A DNA stretch of 64,000 nucleotides from Streptomyces sp. NBC_01294. GTDB taxonomy: Bacteria; Actinomycetota; Actinomycetes; Streptomycetales; Streptomycetaceae. A model generated the notes under the pieces. It searched no databases. It was not told the origin of the DNA and was given only the letters and a program-made list of their open reading frames with translations. The DNA is taken from NCBI RefSeq assembly GCF_035917235.1, contig NZ_CP108423.1:5671501-5735500 (forward strand), read 5' to 3'. Shown here one piece after another: positions 1 through 9,129 of this stretch (within the stretch, counting starts at the first letter, position 1; every line of letters starts with the position of its first letter). The position numbers were made by a program, and so were the translations under genes.

Positions 1-15
1 AGATCGGCCGACTTG

Positions 16-669
16 TCAGCAGCCGTTGAGGATGTTGACCAGGGCCGTCTTCTCACCGGAGTCCATGCTCAGGCCCCAGTGCTGCTTCACGTGGACCCAC
101 ATCCGCGCATACGCACAACGGTAGGCCGTCCGCGGCGGCAGCCACTTGCCGGGGTCGAGGTCGCCCTTGGCCTGGTTGACGTTGTCGGTGACCGCGATGA
201 GCTGCGGGCGGGTGAGGTCGTTGGCGAACTGCTGGCGCTTGGTGGTGGTCCAGGAGCTGGCACCGGAACGCCAGGCCTCGGCGAGGGCGACGACGTGGTC
301 GATGTCGAGGTCGGAGGCCGCCGTCCAGGTGGCGCCGTCGTACTCGGAGTACCAGCTTCCGCTCACGGCGGCGCAGGCGGAGTCCTGCCCCACGTTCACG
401 CCGTCCCGCTTGAGGACGGTCTCGCGGGTGTTGCAGCTGCCGGAGACGGTGCTCCAGTGCGGGAAGAGGTCCCGGTTGTAGCCGCTGGTGGACCCTTCCG
501 CCTTCGGCGTGACCGTCGCCAGGTACGAGCGGGCGGCCGAGGCGCTCATGGGGGTGGGCGGTGCGGCCTGGGCGGTCGGGGCGTTCAGGAGGGACGTGAG
601 CGCGGCGAGGGCAGCTGCTGACGCGAGCACGCCAATTCGACGCGCGTAGACGCTGGGTATGAGTGCCAT
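16..669 (-). CDS. Secreted HNH nuclease-like protein (DUF1524/GmrSD C-terminal type)
   Basis: Predicted exported protein of 217 residues. Residues 1-36 are a signal peptide with an Arg-rich start, a hydrophobic Ala/Leu core and an AQA cleavage site. The mature part has the HNH-family core DLDIDHVVAL (about 121-130), a downstream NVNQAKGDLDPGKWLPP stretch that supplies the Asn/Lys part of the site, and several cysteines that could form disulfides outside the cell. Single-domain secreted proteins of this family are common in Streptomyces and are presumed to be extracellular DNases; the substrate is not known from sequence. The ATG at 669 was chosen because an AGGGAG ribosome site lies 5 bases upstream and the signal peptide begins there; a longer in-frame extension to 789 has neither feature. 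It is monocistronic as seen. Confidence 0.85.
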   Translation of the reverse strand: MALIPSVYARRIGVLASAAALAALTSLLNAPTAQAAPPTPMSASAARSYLATVTPKAEGSTSGYNRDLFPHWSTVSGSCNTRETVLKRDGVNVGQDSACAAVSGSWYSEYDGATWTAASDLDIDHVVALAEAWRSGASSWTTTKRQQFANDLTRPQLIAVTDNVNQAKGDLDPGKWLPPRTAYRCAYARMWVHVKQHWGLSMDSGEKTALVNILNGC

Positions 670-789
670 GGGGGCTCCCTGGGTGTGGGGGTGCGGCCGT
701 ACGGCCCCGGCGGGGCCTGGCCATGCTGGCGGCGCCGGATGTCGCGGGGATGGGCGCCAGGTGACAGCGTGGCGACATGAGCACGTCAC

Positions 790-1190
790 ATCAAGTCGAG
801 CAACGCCCCGGTTTTAAGTGGAAGTTGAGATTCCGTGGCTGCAGGGGCTGATGAGGCGGCCGCGGGGGGTATAGGGGTGGGGCATACGGGGGCATACGGG
901 GGCGGGCTGGGGCAGAGCGGGGCAGGGTGGGGCGGGGTGGGATGGAGCGGGTGTGGTGGGGCAGTGCGGGCTACGGCGGGGTGCTGGGCGGAGCTGGATG
1001 GCGCTGCGGGGTGCTTCCCGGGTGCGGCGGGGCGGTGTGGGGTGGCGCGGGGCAGTGGGGTGACGCGGTGCGGGACCGGCGGTGCACGGGACGGGACCTG
1101 AGGTGCACGGTGGGGCACCTGAGGTGCACGGGGCGGGACCTGAGGTGATGGACCAAAGACCCATTCCGGCACGCCACGCGTGTCGCGTAT
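790..1190. other. Gene-free G-rich low-complexity stretch
   Basis: No coding sequence with normal Streptomyces codon use is visible here. From about 850 to 1070 the + strand is an almost unbroken series of GGGG and GGG runs separated by short T/C/A spacers, a composition that favours G-quadruplexes. From 1070 to 1150 a GGGACCTGAGGTGCACGG-like unit is repeated imperfectly three times. Apparent reading frames across it encode only low-complexity Gly/Arg or Pro/His-rich strings. Confidence 0.6.
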
Positions 1191-1197
1191 TCTGTTC

Positions 1198-1311
1198 GGA
1201 GCAGAAGGGGAGTAGCTCTTCGCCGGACCGTCGACATACTGCTGGGTCACCCCAGCCGGCGCCCGGAGGCAGACCGCGGACAGCGGTCGGCCAGCGAGAC
1301 CTTCGGCCGCA
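1198..1311 (+). promoter_or_regulatory. yybP-ykoY (Mn2+) riboswitch
   Basis: The leader of the downstream GDT1-type transporter carries the hallmark GGGGAGTAGC at 1207-1216 and GCCAGCGAGACCTTC at 1290-1304, the two conserved blocks of the yybP-ykoY family. GAAGG (1204-1208) can pair with CCTTC (1300-1304) to close the P1 helix. This class senses Mn2+ and controls Mn exporters of the MntP, TerC/alx and UPF0016 types, which fits the gene 140 bases downstream. A perfect 6-bp hairpin (1331-1347, GCGCGT-5-ACGCGC) just after it may be part of the expression platform. The assignment is by motif only; no covariance search was run. Confidence 0.8.
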
Positions 1312-1448
1312 GTGTCCTTTTCAGGTGTAGGCGCGTTCCGCACGCGCATACGCACGCCAGGGCGCCGCCGAGCCGAAGCGACCCCTGATACACCCCAGGT
1401 CTCTCGGTCCCGATGGCGTCCTGCCCGACCGATTGAGGTTCCACCCCC

Positions 1449-2030
1449 GTGTTCAGCTTCAGCATCACGGCGATCGCCTTCGGCGTCGTCTTCCTTGCGG
1501 AACTCCCCGACAAGACGGCCCTCGCCGGCCTGATGCTCGGCACGCGCTACCGCGCCTCGTACGTCTTCGCGGGCGTCGCCGCCGCCTTCGCCGTACACGT
1601 CGCCCTCGCCATCGCGGCGGGCAGCGTGCTCACCCTGCTCCCGCACCGGCTCGTCCAGGCCGTCGTCGGCATCCTCTTCCTCGTGGGCGCGGCGATGCTG
1701 CTCCTGAAGAAGGACGACGGGGAGGAGGAGGTCAAGCCGCCCGCCGACCAGTCCTTCTGGAAGGTCTCGGGGGCGGGCTTCATGCTGATCCTGGTGGCGG
1801 AGTTCGGCGACCTGACCCAGATCATGACCGCCAACCTCGCCGCACGCTACGACGACCCGGTCTCCATCGGTATCGGCGCCGTACTGGCCCTGTGGGCGGT
1901 CGCGGGCATCGGCATCCTGGGCGGGCGCACCCTGATGAAGTACGTACCGCTGCGGCTGATCACCAAGATCGCAGCCGCGGTGATGGCGGCGCTGGCCGTC
2001 TTCTCGCTGTACGAGGCGATCGCGGGCTGA
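1449..2030 (+). CDS. TMEM165/GDT1 (UPF0016) family cation transporter
   Basis: A 193-residue membrane protein with about six transmembrane segments in two homologous halves. Each half carries the family's acidic signature: ELPDKTAL near residue 18 (a Pro replaces the usual Gly of E-x-G-D-K) and EFGDLTQI near residue 118. A charged loop (KKDDGEEEE-like) separates the halves. The family moves Mn2+ or Ca2+ in exchange for protons; a yybP-ykoY riboswitch in the leader points to Mn2+ export. The GTG at 1449 is preceded by GAGG at 1435-1438. The length matches bacterial two-repeat members. Confidence 0.85.
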   Translation: MFSFSITAIAFGVVFLAELPDKTALAGLMLGTRYRASYVFAGVAAAFAVHVALAIAAGSVLTLLPHRLVQAVVGILFLVGAAMLLLKKDDGEEEVKPPADQSFWKVSGAGFMLILVAEFGDLTQIMTANLAARYDDPVSIGIGAVLALWAVAGIGILGGRTLMKYVPLRLITKIAAAVMAALAVFSLYEAIAG

Positions 2031-2151
2031 GAGGACGGGCGGGGTTGGCCGGGGCTCCGAGCGACGGGTCGGAACGGCGGGTCGGGTGCGGGTCGGAGCG
2101 GCGGCGGATATTCCGTTGCGGGAGGCGCGCGCAACGATCACGCTCGTGCGC

Positions 2152-2775
2152 GTGACCGACACCACCGCCCCCACGGGCCCCTCCGCCGACCACGCGCCCG
2201 AGCGCGATCCCGAGCCGGTGGCCCCGTCGGACCGGCAATTCGGCTGGTCCAACATGTTCGTCCACCCCGACGAGGACACCCGGACCGACGGCGGCTTCCA
2301 GGGCGAGCGAGCCGTGCTCGCCGGCTAGCTGCGCGACCAGCGGCTGACGCTGGAACTCAAGTGCGCGGGTCTCGACGCGGAGGCCCTCGCACGGCGCTCG
2401 GTGGAACCTTCCAATCTGTCCCTGCTGGGCCTCGTACGTCACCTCGCGGGTGTGGAGCAGCACTGGTTCCGGCAGGTCATGGCAGGCGAGGACGTACGCC
2501 GGCACTACCGCTCGGAAGGTGACCGCGCGGGGGAGTTCACCGGCGCGGTCGCCGACCCGGCTGTCGTCGCGGACGCATGGGCGACCTGGCGCTCCGAAGT
2601 CGCCTTCGCGGAACAACTCGTCGCACAGGCCCCCAGCCTGGACGTCACCGGCGACAACTCCGGTGAGCCGATGGAACTCCGCGAGGTCCTGGTCCACATG
2701 ATCGAGGAGTACGCCCGCCACAACGGCCACGCGGACTTCCTACGGGAACGCATCGACGGGCGCGTGGGGCAGTAG
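2152..2775 (+). pseudogene. DinB/DUF664 (mycothiol transferase-like) gene with premature amber codon
   Basis: Read through, this frame encodes about 207 residues of the DUF664/DinB four-helix family seen in many Streptomyces: an N-terminal FGWSNMFVHPDED-like lead, then LRDQRLTLELKCAGLDAEAL, LVRHLAGVEQHWFR and EEYARHNGHADFLRE. The His of HLAGVEQHW and the HNGHAD pair are the usual metal ligands. A TAG at 2326-2328 lies exactly where the family normally has an aromatic residue (G-[Tyr/Phe]-LRDQR), and the frame stays open before and after it. One base change (TAC to TAG) explains it. A shorter product from the GTG at 2401 is possible but would lack the first helix. This is either a nonsense mutation or a sequencing error. 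Confidence 0.75.
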
Positions 2776-2863
2776 GGGCCGGCCGGCCGGGGCTTCGGCG
2801 GCGGGGAGGTGCGGGGCGGTTCGGGTGGCGGGAGCCCGTGGGGCGGGATCGGATGGTGCGGCG

Positions 2864-3108
2864 GTGGCTTCGGGGGCCTGATTCCCTCACTCAGCATCAG
2901 GGATGGTTTGGGGGTTTCCCGTCAGTCTCATCGTCTCTCCGTGTCGGGCCGGTCCGTCAAGGGCGCTCCTTCGTCGCGTCGCTGCGCGATGGCCTGCGGC
3001 CACCCTTGACCGACCGACCCGCCACGGAAATCCGAAGACCGACGGGAACCCCCCCAAAGGAACGGGCCGGCCATTCCTTATCCAGGGACGGGGCGGCCAG
3101 CGACCCCC
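2864..3108 (+). repeat. Left arm of 245-bp inverted repeat
   Basis: Starts GTGGCTTCGGG and ends CAGCGACCCCC. The reverse complement of 3676-3920 matches it nearly base for base with only scattered substitutions. The arm contains a run (about 2957-3060) whose parts are themselves internally complementary, so single strands could fold into a long hairpin. No terminal direct repeats or transposase are seen. Confidence 0.85.
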
Positions 3109-3675
3109 GGGCGGAGCCCGGAGCGCGTCCGATCGCTACGCGCCCCGCACGTCTCAGCGGCTGCAGTCCGTCTGTGGCCGGACATAAGCCGCCACCGATC
3201 GCTACGCGCTTCGCAACGAGGGCGACTGACGGCCGTCTGGGGCTGATGAGGGGCGAATCCTCGGCTCAGCCGAGGTGTACCCCGGTCAGGGCGGGGGTGA
3301 CATCACAAAAAGACGTCCAAACATGGGCAATTGGGGCATTCCTCTGGCCTTTCCGACTGTTCGAGCCGCCAGACCCGGGTACACATCGGAATAGCCGTTG
3401 TCGGGCGCCTTTTCTCCCCGTGCGGCCGTCGGACGCCCCGATTGTGCACGTTGAAGGTGCGTGGGCGACTTATGTCCGACCGCAGACGGCCGCCGGCCGC
3501 CCTCATCGGGGAGCGCGTAGCGATCTGACGCGCCTGACCAGCCCAAGACGGATCGCAGACGCCGAGATGGAAGGCGTGTGTAGCGATCTGACGCGTTTGA
3601 TCACCCGCAGGCGGTCGGCGGACGCTGAGATGTGAGGAGCGCGTAGCGATGTGGTGCGCTACCCCCGACCTGCCT

Positions 3676-3920
3676 GGGGGTCGCTGGCCGCCCCGTCCCT
3701 GGATAAGGAATGGCCGGCCCGTTCCTTTGGGGGGTTCCCGTCGGTCTTCGGATTTCCGTGGCGGGTCGGTCGGTCAAGGGTGGCCGTAGGCCATCGCGCA
3801 GCGACGCGACGAAGGAGCGCCCTTGAGGGACCGGCCCGCCACGGAGAGACGATGAGACTGACGGGAAACCCCCAAACCATCCCTGATACCGGGTGAGGGA
3901 ATCAGGCACCCCGAAGCCAC
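3676..3920 (-). repeat. Right arm of 245-bp inverted repeat
   Basis: Inverted partner of 2864-3108, separated from it by 567 bp. High identity over 245 bp with no coding function suggests recent copying, gene conversion between arms, or selection on structure. Confidence 0.85.
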
Positions 3921-4079
3921 GGCCGCACGACCTGATGCCGCTCATGGGCACCCCGCCGTCCGAAGCCGCCGCTGCGCAGGTCGTCAGCCCCGTAGGGTGT
4001 GCGCCGCTCGAAGCCTCCGCCGCGCGGGCTTGTTCCGCCCCGCCACGCCGGAGCGGGCCCCCGAAGCCCCGCCCGCCCC

Positions 4080-4760
4080 CTACGCCCCGCGGAGGGTTAT
4101 CTCGATCGTGCCGTCGGGGGTGGTGGTGACGTTGAGGGTCGTCAGGTCCGGGACGTGGACCGTGGGGGCGTGGGCGGCTGCGCGGGGGCCGACGCCGATC
4201 ACGCGCATGCCCGCCGCCTGGCCGGCGCTGATGCCCGCGGCCGAGTCCTCGAAGACGATGCAGTCGGCCGGGTCCACGCCCAGCGCCGCGGCGCCCTTGA
4301 GGAAGCCCTCCGGGTCGGGCTTGCTGGCCGCGACGGACTCGGCCGTGACCCGTACCTTCGGCATCGGCAGGGCGGCGGCGGTCATCCGGGCCTCGGCCAG
4401 GGCGGCGTCGGCGGAGGTGACCAGGGCGTGCGGCAGGCCGTCGAGCGCCGCCATGAAGGCCAGGGCGCCCGCGACCGGGACCACGCCGTCGGTGTCGGCC
4501 GTCTCGCGGGCCAGCATCACCGCGTTCTCGGCGTGGTTGACCTCCATCGGGCGGTCCGGAAGGAGTACGGCCATGGTGGCGTAGCCCTGGCGGCCGTGGA
4601 CCACCTTGAGGGCCTCCTGCGGGTCCAGTCCGTGGGAGACCGCCCAGTCGCGCCAGCAGCGCTCGACCACCGCGTCGGAGTTGACGATCGTGCCGTCCAT
4701 GTCCAGGAGCAGGGCCTTGGCGGTGAGGACGACGGGTGTGGTGGCGGTGCTGGCCGGCAT
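4080..4760 (-). CDS. HAD-superfamily sugar phosphatase
   Basis: A 226-residue HAD hydrolase of the beta-phosphoglucomutase/phosphatase type. Motif I is LLLDMDGTIVNSD (both catalytic Asp present, about residues 15-27), followed by a helical cap (about 30-95), motif II LVTSAD, motif III Lys in SKPDPEGFL, and motif IV FEDSAAGI. The family dephosphorylates small sugar or polyol phosphates such as 2-deoxyglucose-6-phosphate or glycerol-3-phosphate; the exact substrate cannot be told from sequence. The ATG at 4760 was preferred because GGAG lies 8 bases upstream and the fold starts a few residues later; the 39-residue extension to 4877 would run back through the terminator hairpin upstream. Confidence 0.85.
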   Translation of the reverse strand: MPASTATTPVVLTAKALLLDMDGTIVNSDAVVERCWRDWAVSHGLDPQEALKVVHGRQGYATMAVLLPDRPMEVNHAENAVMLARETADTDGVVPVAGALAFMAALDGLPHALVTSADAALAEARMTAAALPMPKVRVTAESVAASKPDPEGFLKGAAALGVDPADCIVFEDSAAGISAGQAAGMRVIGVGPRAAAHAPTVHVPDLTTLNVTTTPDGTIEITLRGA

Positions 4761-4782
4761 CGGCGGGGCTCCAGACGGGCGG

Positions 4783-4840
4783 GAAAAGAGAACAAGTGGT
4801 TCCGTCCACCGGTCAGGGAGTGAGGACGGAACCACTTTGT
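4783..4840 (-). terminator. Rho-independent terminator after the peptidoglycan-binding gene
   Basis: Read on the minus strand, GTGGTTCCGTCC (4835-4824) pairs perfectly with GGACGGAACCAC (4807-4796), a 12-bp stem with a 16-base loop, followed by TTGTTCTCTTTT. It lies between the 3' end of the gene ending at 4902 and the HAD gene starting at 4760, so it should end the former transcript. Confidence 0.8.
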
Positions 4841-4901
4841 TCCTACACGATACAAAACGAAGGGCGGTCCGCGCCAATTGCGGACGTGTGACCCCCGTCC
4901 C

Positions 4902-5846
4902 TTATCCCTCCAGCTCCTTGCGGGTCACCGGACCGTAGAAGCCCCATTCCTGGTCGTCGATGCCCCGGTCGTACTGGAAGTCGGACAGGGCCCGCTCCAC
5001 CCTCCAGCCGAACTCCCCGTCGAACTTGCCGCGGTACAGGCCCTGCGCCGCCAGGAGCCGCTGCAGCCTCTCCACCTCCGGACCCGAGTCCCCGTACCGA
5101 AGGATCGGGGCCTGCGCGGGCGGCGGCGGGCTGGAGGAGCGGCTCGCGCTGGGCGACGGGCGCGGGGACGGGGGCCCCGAGGTACGGGACGCGCTCGGTG
5201 ACGGGGACGGCGACTTCGAGGCGCTCGGCGACGGGGAGGCCGAGCGGGACGCGCTGCTCGTGGTCGGGCTCCCGGACGGCGCGGCCGGGGCGGCGCTCGC
5301 CGCGGGCGCGGACGGCTTCGCGTCCGCCAGGGCGGCGTCGCTCCCCGCGGACGTCGGGAGCACCCACACCGCCATGGCCGTCCCGCTGAGGGCGACCACC
5401 GACGCGGCGCCCAGCAGCACGGCCAGCGGGCGTCGGGAGGCCGGGCCGGTCCGCTTCTCCGGGCCCCCGCCCCCGCCCCCACCCCCTCCTCCGCCGCCTG
5501 GCTCGTACGTGTATCCGGCCTCCGGGACCGTCCGGAGCTGGACCGTCTCGGCCGGGCGCGGCGCATGCTCCGGCCCTGCCTGCCACGGCCCGTCCACCGG
5601 CGGTACGGGTATCCCGGGTATCCCGTACGCCGGGGTGTCGTCCTCCGCCGCCACCGGGTGCGGGGCCGGGGGCGGGGTCGGGGCCACCACGCCGGACACC
5701 GGCGGCGGGGACGCCGGGGTGTCCGGCTCGCCCGGGTCGGGCAACGTCACGTACGGGCGGATGCGCAAGGGGTTGAAACCCACACCCGGCGCACACCCGC
5801 AGCCGGCGCCGACAGCGCCGCAATCTGGACAGTGCTCACCGCTCAC
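4902..5846 (-). CDS. Membrane-anchored peptidoglycan-binding domain protein
   Basis: A 314-residue protein in four parts. Residues 1-20 form a small Cys cluster (CPDCG...CGC) like a zinc ribbon. A Pro/Gly-rich cytoplasmic stretch follows and includes a run of 12 glycines near 116-127. One transmembrane helix lies near 142-165. A Ser/Pro/Ala-rich spacer then leads to a C-terminal peptidoglycan-binding domain of the PF01471 type (GDSGPEVERLQRLL, KFDGEFGWRVERALSDFQ, about 250-314). Topology suggests the binding domain faces the wall while the Cys cluster is inside. The GTG at 5846 has a GGGAGGGAG ribosome site. No catalytic domain is present, so a structural or sensing role is likely. Confidence 0.8.
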   Translation of the reverse strand: MSGEHCPDCGAVGAGCGCAPGVGFNPLRIRPYVTLPDPGEPDTPASPPPVSGVVAPTPPPAPHPVAAEDDTPAYGIPGIPVPPVDGPWQAGPEHAPRPAETVQLRTVPEAGYTYEPGGGGGGGGGGGGPEKRTGPASRRPLAVLLGAASVVALSGTAMAVWVLPTSAGSDAALADAKPSAPAASAAPAAPSGSPTTSSASRSASPSPSASKSPSPSPSASRTSGPPSPRPSPSASRSSSPPPPAQAPILRYGDSGPEVERLQRLLAAQGLYRGKFDGEFGWRVERALSDFQYDRGIDDQEWGFYGPVTRKELEG

Positions 5847-5972
5847 TGGACTCCCTCCCTGGCCATTGCCTGCGATTATGCAGACCCGTCAAGCCCCTCC
5901 CAACCGTCCGAGAGGCCATAACCGGACACACCGCTCAGGATGGAGATGTTGATCCGGCCTGAGGAGGAACCG

Positions 5973-8042
5973 ATGGCTCAGGATGTGACCACGAAGGCCG
6001 AGGGCTCCCCTCCCGGCCCGCGGAAGTCCAACCCCGCCGGCGAGCACGCCTCCCGCGAGGTGCTCGTCTCCATCGGTGCCCTGCTGCTGGGTCTGCTGAT
6101 CGCCGCGCTCGACCAGACGATCGTCTCCACCGCCCTGCCGACCATCGTCAGCGAGCTCGGCGGCCTGTCCCACCTCTCCTGGGTCGTCACCGCCTACATG
6201 CTCGCCGCCACCGCCGCCACCCCCCTGTGGGGCAAGCTCGGCGACCAGTACGGACGCAAGAAGCTCTTCCAGTACGCCATCGTCCTCTTCCTGATCGGGT
6301 CGGCACTGTGCGGGCTCGCCCAGGACATGCCCCAGCTCATCGGCTTCCGCGCCCTCCAGGGCCTGGGCGGCGGCGGACTGATCGTGCTGTCGATGGCGAT
6401 CGTCGGCGACATCGTCCCGCCCCGTGAACGCGGCAAGTACCAGGGCCTCTTCGGCGGTGTCTTCGGCGCGACCAGCGTGCTGGGCCCCCTGCTCGGCGGT
6501 GTGTTCGTCGACCACCTGTCCTGGCGCTGGGTCTTCTACATCAACCTCCCCATCGGTCTCGTCGCGCTCGTCGTCATCGCCACCGCCCTGCACATCCCGG
6601 TGCGCTCCTCGAAGCACACCATCGACTACCTCGGCACCTTCCTGATCGCCTGCGTCGCCACCTGCCTCGTGCTCATCGCCTCCCTCGGCGGCACCTGGGG
6701 ATGGGCCTCGGCCCGGATCATCGGTCTCGCCGTCCTCGGCGCCGTCCTGCTCGCCGTCTTCCTCCTGGTGGAGCGCAAGGCCGCCGAACCCGTTCTGCCA
6801 CTGGGGCTGTTCCGCGTCCGCACCTTCACCCTCTGCTCGGTGATCAGCTTCATCGTCGGTTTCGCGATGTTCGGCGCGATGGTCTACCTGCCGACCTTCC
6901 TGCAGGTCGTCCAGGGCGTCTCACCCACCCTGTCCGGCGTCCACATGCTGCCGATGGTGGTCGGCATGCTGCTCTCCTCCACCGTCTCCGGCCAGATCGT
7001 CAGCCGCACCGGCCGCTGGAAGGTCTTCCCGATCGCCGGCACCGCCGTCACCGCCGTGGGCCTGCTCCTCCTGCACCAGTTGCACCGCACCACCTCCACC
7101 TGGGAGATGAGCATCTACTTCTTCGTCTTCGGAGCCGGTCTCGGCCTGGTCATGCAGGTGCTCGTCCTGGTGGTGCAGAACGCGGTCAGCTACGCCGACC
7201 TCGGCGTCGCCACCTCCGGTGCCACCTTCTTCCGCTCCATCGGCGCCTCCTTCGGCGTCGCGATCTTCGGCACGGTCTTCATCAACGAGCTCGACACCAA
7301 GCTGACCGCCGCCCTCGCGGGCGCCAAGCTGCCGCCCGGCGTGAACGTCACGCAGCTGGAGGCCGACCCCCGGGCCATCACCGCCCTCCCCGCGGATCTC
7401 CAGCCCCGCGTGCTCGACGCCTACGCCACCGCCATCACCGACGTCTTCCTCTACGCCGTCCCCGTCGTCCTGATCGCCTTCGTGGTGGCCTGGTTCCTGA
7501 AGGAGGACACGCTCCGCGGCTCGGTCACCGCACCCGATGTGACCGAGACCCTGGCCTCCAACCCCGTCCACCGCTCCTCCCGCGACGAGGTCGCCCGCGC
7601 GCTGACGGTCCTCGGCACCCGCGAGGGCCGCCGCCACGTCTACGAGAAGATCACCGCGAAGGCGGGCTACGACCTGCTGCCCGCCGCCAGCTGGCTGCTG
7701 CTGCGGATCAACAAGTACGGCTCCGCGGAGCCCGCGATGCTCGCCGAGCGGGTCAACGTCCCGCTGAAGGTCATCACGGACGCCGCCCGCCAGGTCGAGG
7801 AACGCGGGCTCGCCGTCCGCGACGGGCTGCCGCTGGTCCTGACCGACCAGGGACGCGAGACCGCCGCGAAGCTCGCCGAGGCCCGGCAGGAGTCCCTCGC
7901 CGAACTGCTCGGCGACTGGTGGGGCCCGGACCGCCCGACCGACCTGGTCAAACTGGTCCAGGAGATCAACACGGAGCTGTGCGGATCGGACGCGGAGGAG
8001 CCCTACGACGCCGAGCCGCGCCGGGACCACGCCGCGCCCTAG
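5973..8042 (+). CDS. DHA2-type MFS multidrug exporter with C-terminal winged-helix-like domain
   Basis: A 689-residue proton-driven drug exporter of the EmrB/QacA group. Residues about 35-520 hold 14 transmembrane segments with motif D1 [14 protein letters not shown], motif [14 protein letters not shown] and motif [12 protein letters not shown] followed by [12 protein letters not shown]. After the last helix a soluble tail of about 160 residues (from about 535) has a MarR/winged-helix look: [24 protein letters not shown]. This exporter-plus-tail form occurs in many Streptomyces; the tail's job is unknown. The ATG at 5973 follows a perfect GAGGAGG, better than the ATG at 5940. No regulator gene adjoins it. 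Confidence 0.88.
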   Translation: MAQDVTTKAEGSPPGPRKSNPAGEHASREVLVSIGALLLGLLIAALDQTIVSTALPTIVSELGGLSHLSWVVTAYMLAATAATPLWGKLGDQYGRKKLFQYAIVLFLIGSALCGLAQDMPQLIGFRALQGLGGGGLIVLSMAIVGDIVPPRERGKYQGLFGGVFGATSVLGPLLGGVFVDHLSWRWVFYINLPIGLVALVVIATALHIPVRSSKHTIDYLGTFLIACVATCLVLIASLGGTWGWASARIIGLAVLGAVLLAVFLLVERKAAEPVLPLGLFRVRTFTLCSVISFIVGFAMFGAMVYLPTFLQVVQGVSPTLSGVHMLPMVVGMLLSSTVSGQIVSRTGRWKVFPIAGTAVTAVGLLLLHQLHRTTSTWEMSIYFFVFGAGLGLVMQVLVLVVQNAVSYADLGVATSGATFFRSIGASFGVAIFGTVFINELDTKLTAALAGAKLPPGVNVTQLEADPRAITALPADLQPRVLDAYATAITDVFLYAVPVVLIAFVVAWFLKEDTLRGSVTAPDVTETLASNPVHRSSRDEVARALTVLGTREGRRHVYEKITAKAGYDLLPAASWLLLRINKYGSAEPAMLAERVNVPLKVITDAARQVEERGLAVRDGLPLVLTDQGRETAAKLAEARQESLAELLGDWWGPDRPTDLVKLVQEINTELCGSDAEEPYDAEPRRDHAAP

Positions 8043-8106
8043 ACACCTGGTAGCCAGCCCCCCCGCACCGTCCCTTGCCCGGGCCGAGGAGTGCGGGCGC
8101 GCCGGC

Positions 8107-8625
8107 TCAGACCAGGCGCTTCTCGAACCAGTGCTCCGCATACGGGCCGGAGCTGTACGCGGGTATCTCCGCGTACCCCTGACGCGCGTACAACGCGCGG
8201 GCCTCCACGAGATCCGACCGGGTGTCCAGCCGGACCCGCTCGGCGCCCAGGGCGCGGCCCTGCGCCTCCAGGGCCGCGAGCAGCGCCGCCCCGCCGCCGG
8301 TGCCGCGGGCGCGCTGGTCGACATACACCCTGGTGAGCTCGGCGGTCAGCGGGTCGAGCAGGCGTATGCCGCCGCACGCCAGTGGCTCGCCGGCCCGCCG
8401 GCCGACGACGAACTGCCCCGTCGGCGGAGCCAGCCCGTCGTCCGGGAAGTCCAGCAGCCCCTGGTCGATCTCGGCCTCGGTGACCTGACGTTTCCAGTAC
8501 CGGCCGGCGACCTCGGCGTAGTACGCGCGGCGCAGGACGGTGGCGTCCGGGCTGGTGAACGGCTCGGGGGTCACGGTCCACGACGTGGTGGGTGTGCGGT
8601 GCTCGCGTGCGCTCTGAGTGGTCAT
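8107..8625 (-). CDS. GNAT-family N-acetyltransferase
   Basis: 172 residues with one Gcn5-related acetyltransferase fold. The acetyl-CoA loop is RVYVDQRARGTGGGAALLAAL (about 101-121), preceded by GGIRLLDPLTAELTRV and followed by RLDTRSDLVEARALYARQGYAEI, where ALY/GY are typical for the last strand-helix-strand. The acceptor is unknown. The ATG at 8625 was chosen because homologous sequence begins soon after it; the ribosome site is weak. It is convergent with the MFS gene. Confidence 0.82.
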   Translation of the reverse strand: MTTQSAREHRTPTTSWTVTPEPFTSPDATVLRRAYYAEVAGRYWKRQVTEAEIDQGLLDFPDDGLAPPTGQFVVGRRAGEPLACGGIRLLDPLTAELTRVYVDQRARGTGGGAALLAALEAQGRALGAERVRLDTRSDLVEARALYARQGYAEIPAYSSGPYAEHWFEKRLV

Positions 8626-8733
8626 GGCGTCATTGTGGAGCGGGCGGCGGGACTCCCGCGTGGAATATCCACAGGGCCGGGCTGATGATAGGAAAAAGGA
8701 AAAACCGTGCATACCCGGAGGGTGTGAAACGCC

Positions 8734-9129
8734 ATGTCAGAGCATCCCGACTGTGCCCTGGTCCGCCGCGGCTACGAGGCTTTCGGCAGGGGCGACATGG
8801 AGATGATGAGCACGCTGCTGACGGCCGATGTCATCCACCACGTGCCGGGCAGCAACCCGCTGTCCGGGCACCACAAGGGGCGGGAGAACGTCCTCGACTT
8901 CTACCGCCGACTCGGCGAGGAGACGAAAGGCACCTTCCAGGTGCACCTCGAATCGGTGCTGGCGGACGGGCGCGGACACGTGATGAGTTTCCACACGGCG
9001 CGCGGCGACCGCGGCGACCGCGGCATCGAGATCCGCGAAGGGCTCTTCTTCACGATCGTCGGCCACAAGATCACCGACATCGACCAGTGCACCGCGGACA
9101 TCGACGAGGAAGACGCCTTCTGGAGCTGA
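8734..9129 (+). CDS. NTF2-like/SnoaL-like protein
   Basis: 131 residues of the nuclear transport factor 2 cone fold: VRRGYEAFGRGDMEMMSTLLTAD at the N-terminus, a central HHVPGSNPLSGHHKGRENV, and a C-terminal strand pair ending in DEEDAFW. Members include small isomerases, cyclases and binding proteins; no catalytic residue set picks one here. The tail is very acidic. The last 19 coding bases, including the stop, are duplicated in tandem directly downstream (9111-9129 and 9130-9148), so a loss of the first stop would add only six residues. Confidence 0.75.
   Translation: MSEHPDCALVRRGYEAFGRGDMEMMSTLLTADVIHHVPGSNPLSGHHKGRENVLDFYRRLGEETKGTFQVHLESVLADGRGHVMSFHTARGDRGDRGIEIREGLFFTIVGHKITDIDQCTADIDEEDAFWS

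Larger units (their letters stand above)
2776..4079. other. Gene-free region made of a large imperfect palindrome
   Basis: I see no gene with family resemblance or natural codon bias in these 1.3 kb; open frames on both strands run through the repeat arms and mirror each other. The region holds the two 245-bp arms listed separately and, between them, shorter inverted units: GATCGCTACGCG at 3131-3142 and 3197-3208 against CGCGTAGCGATC at 3514-3525 and similar sequence near 3580 and 3640, and GGCCGGACATAAG near 3177 against CTTATGTCCGACC near 3470. The whole folds on itself at several scales. Confidence 0.7.

Noticed and set aside
2838..3635. Open frames across the large palindrome on both strands
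   Set aside because: They mirror each other through the inverted arms, lack ribosome sites and show no recognisable domain.
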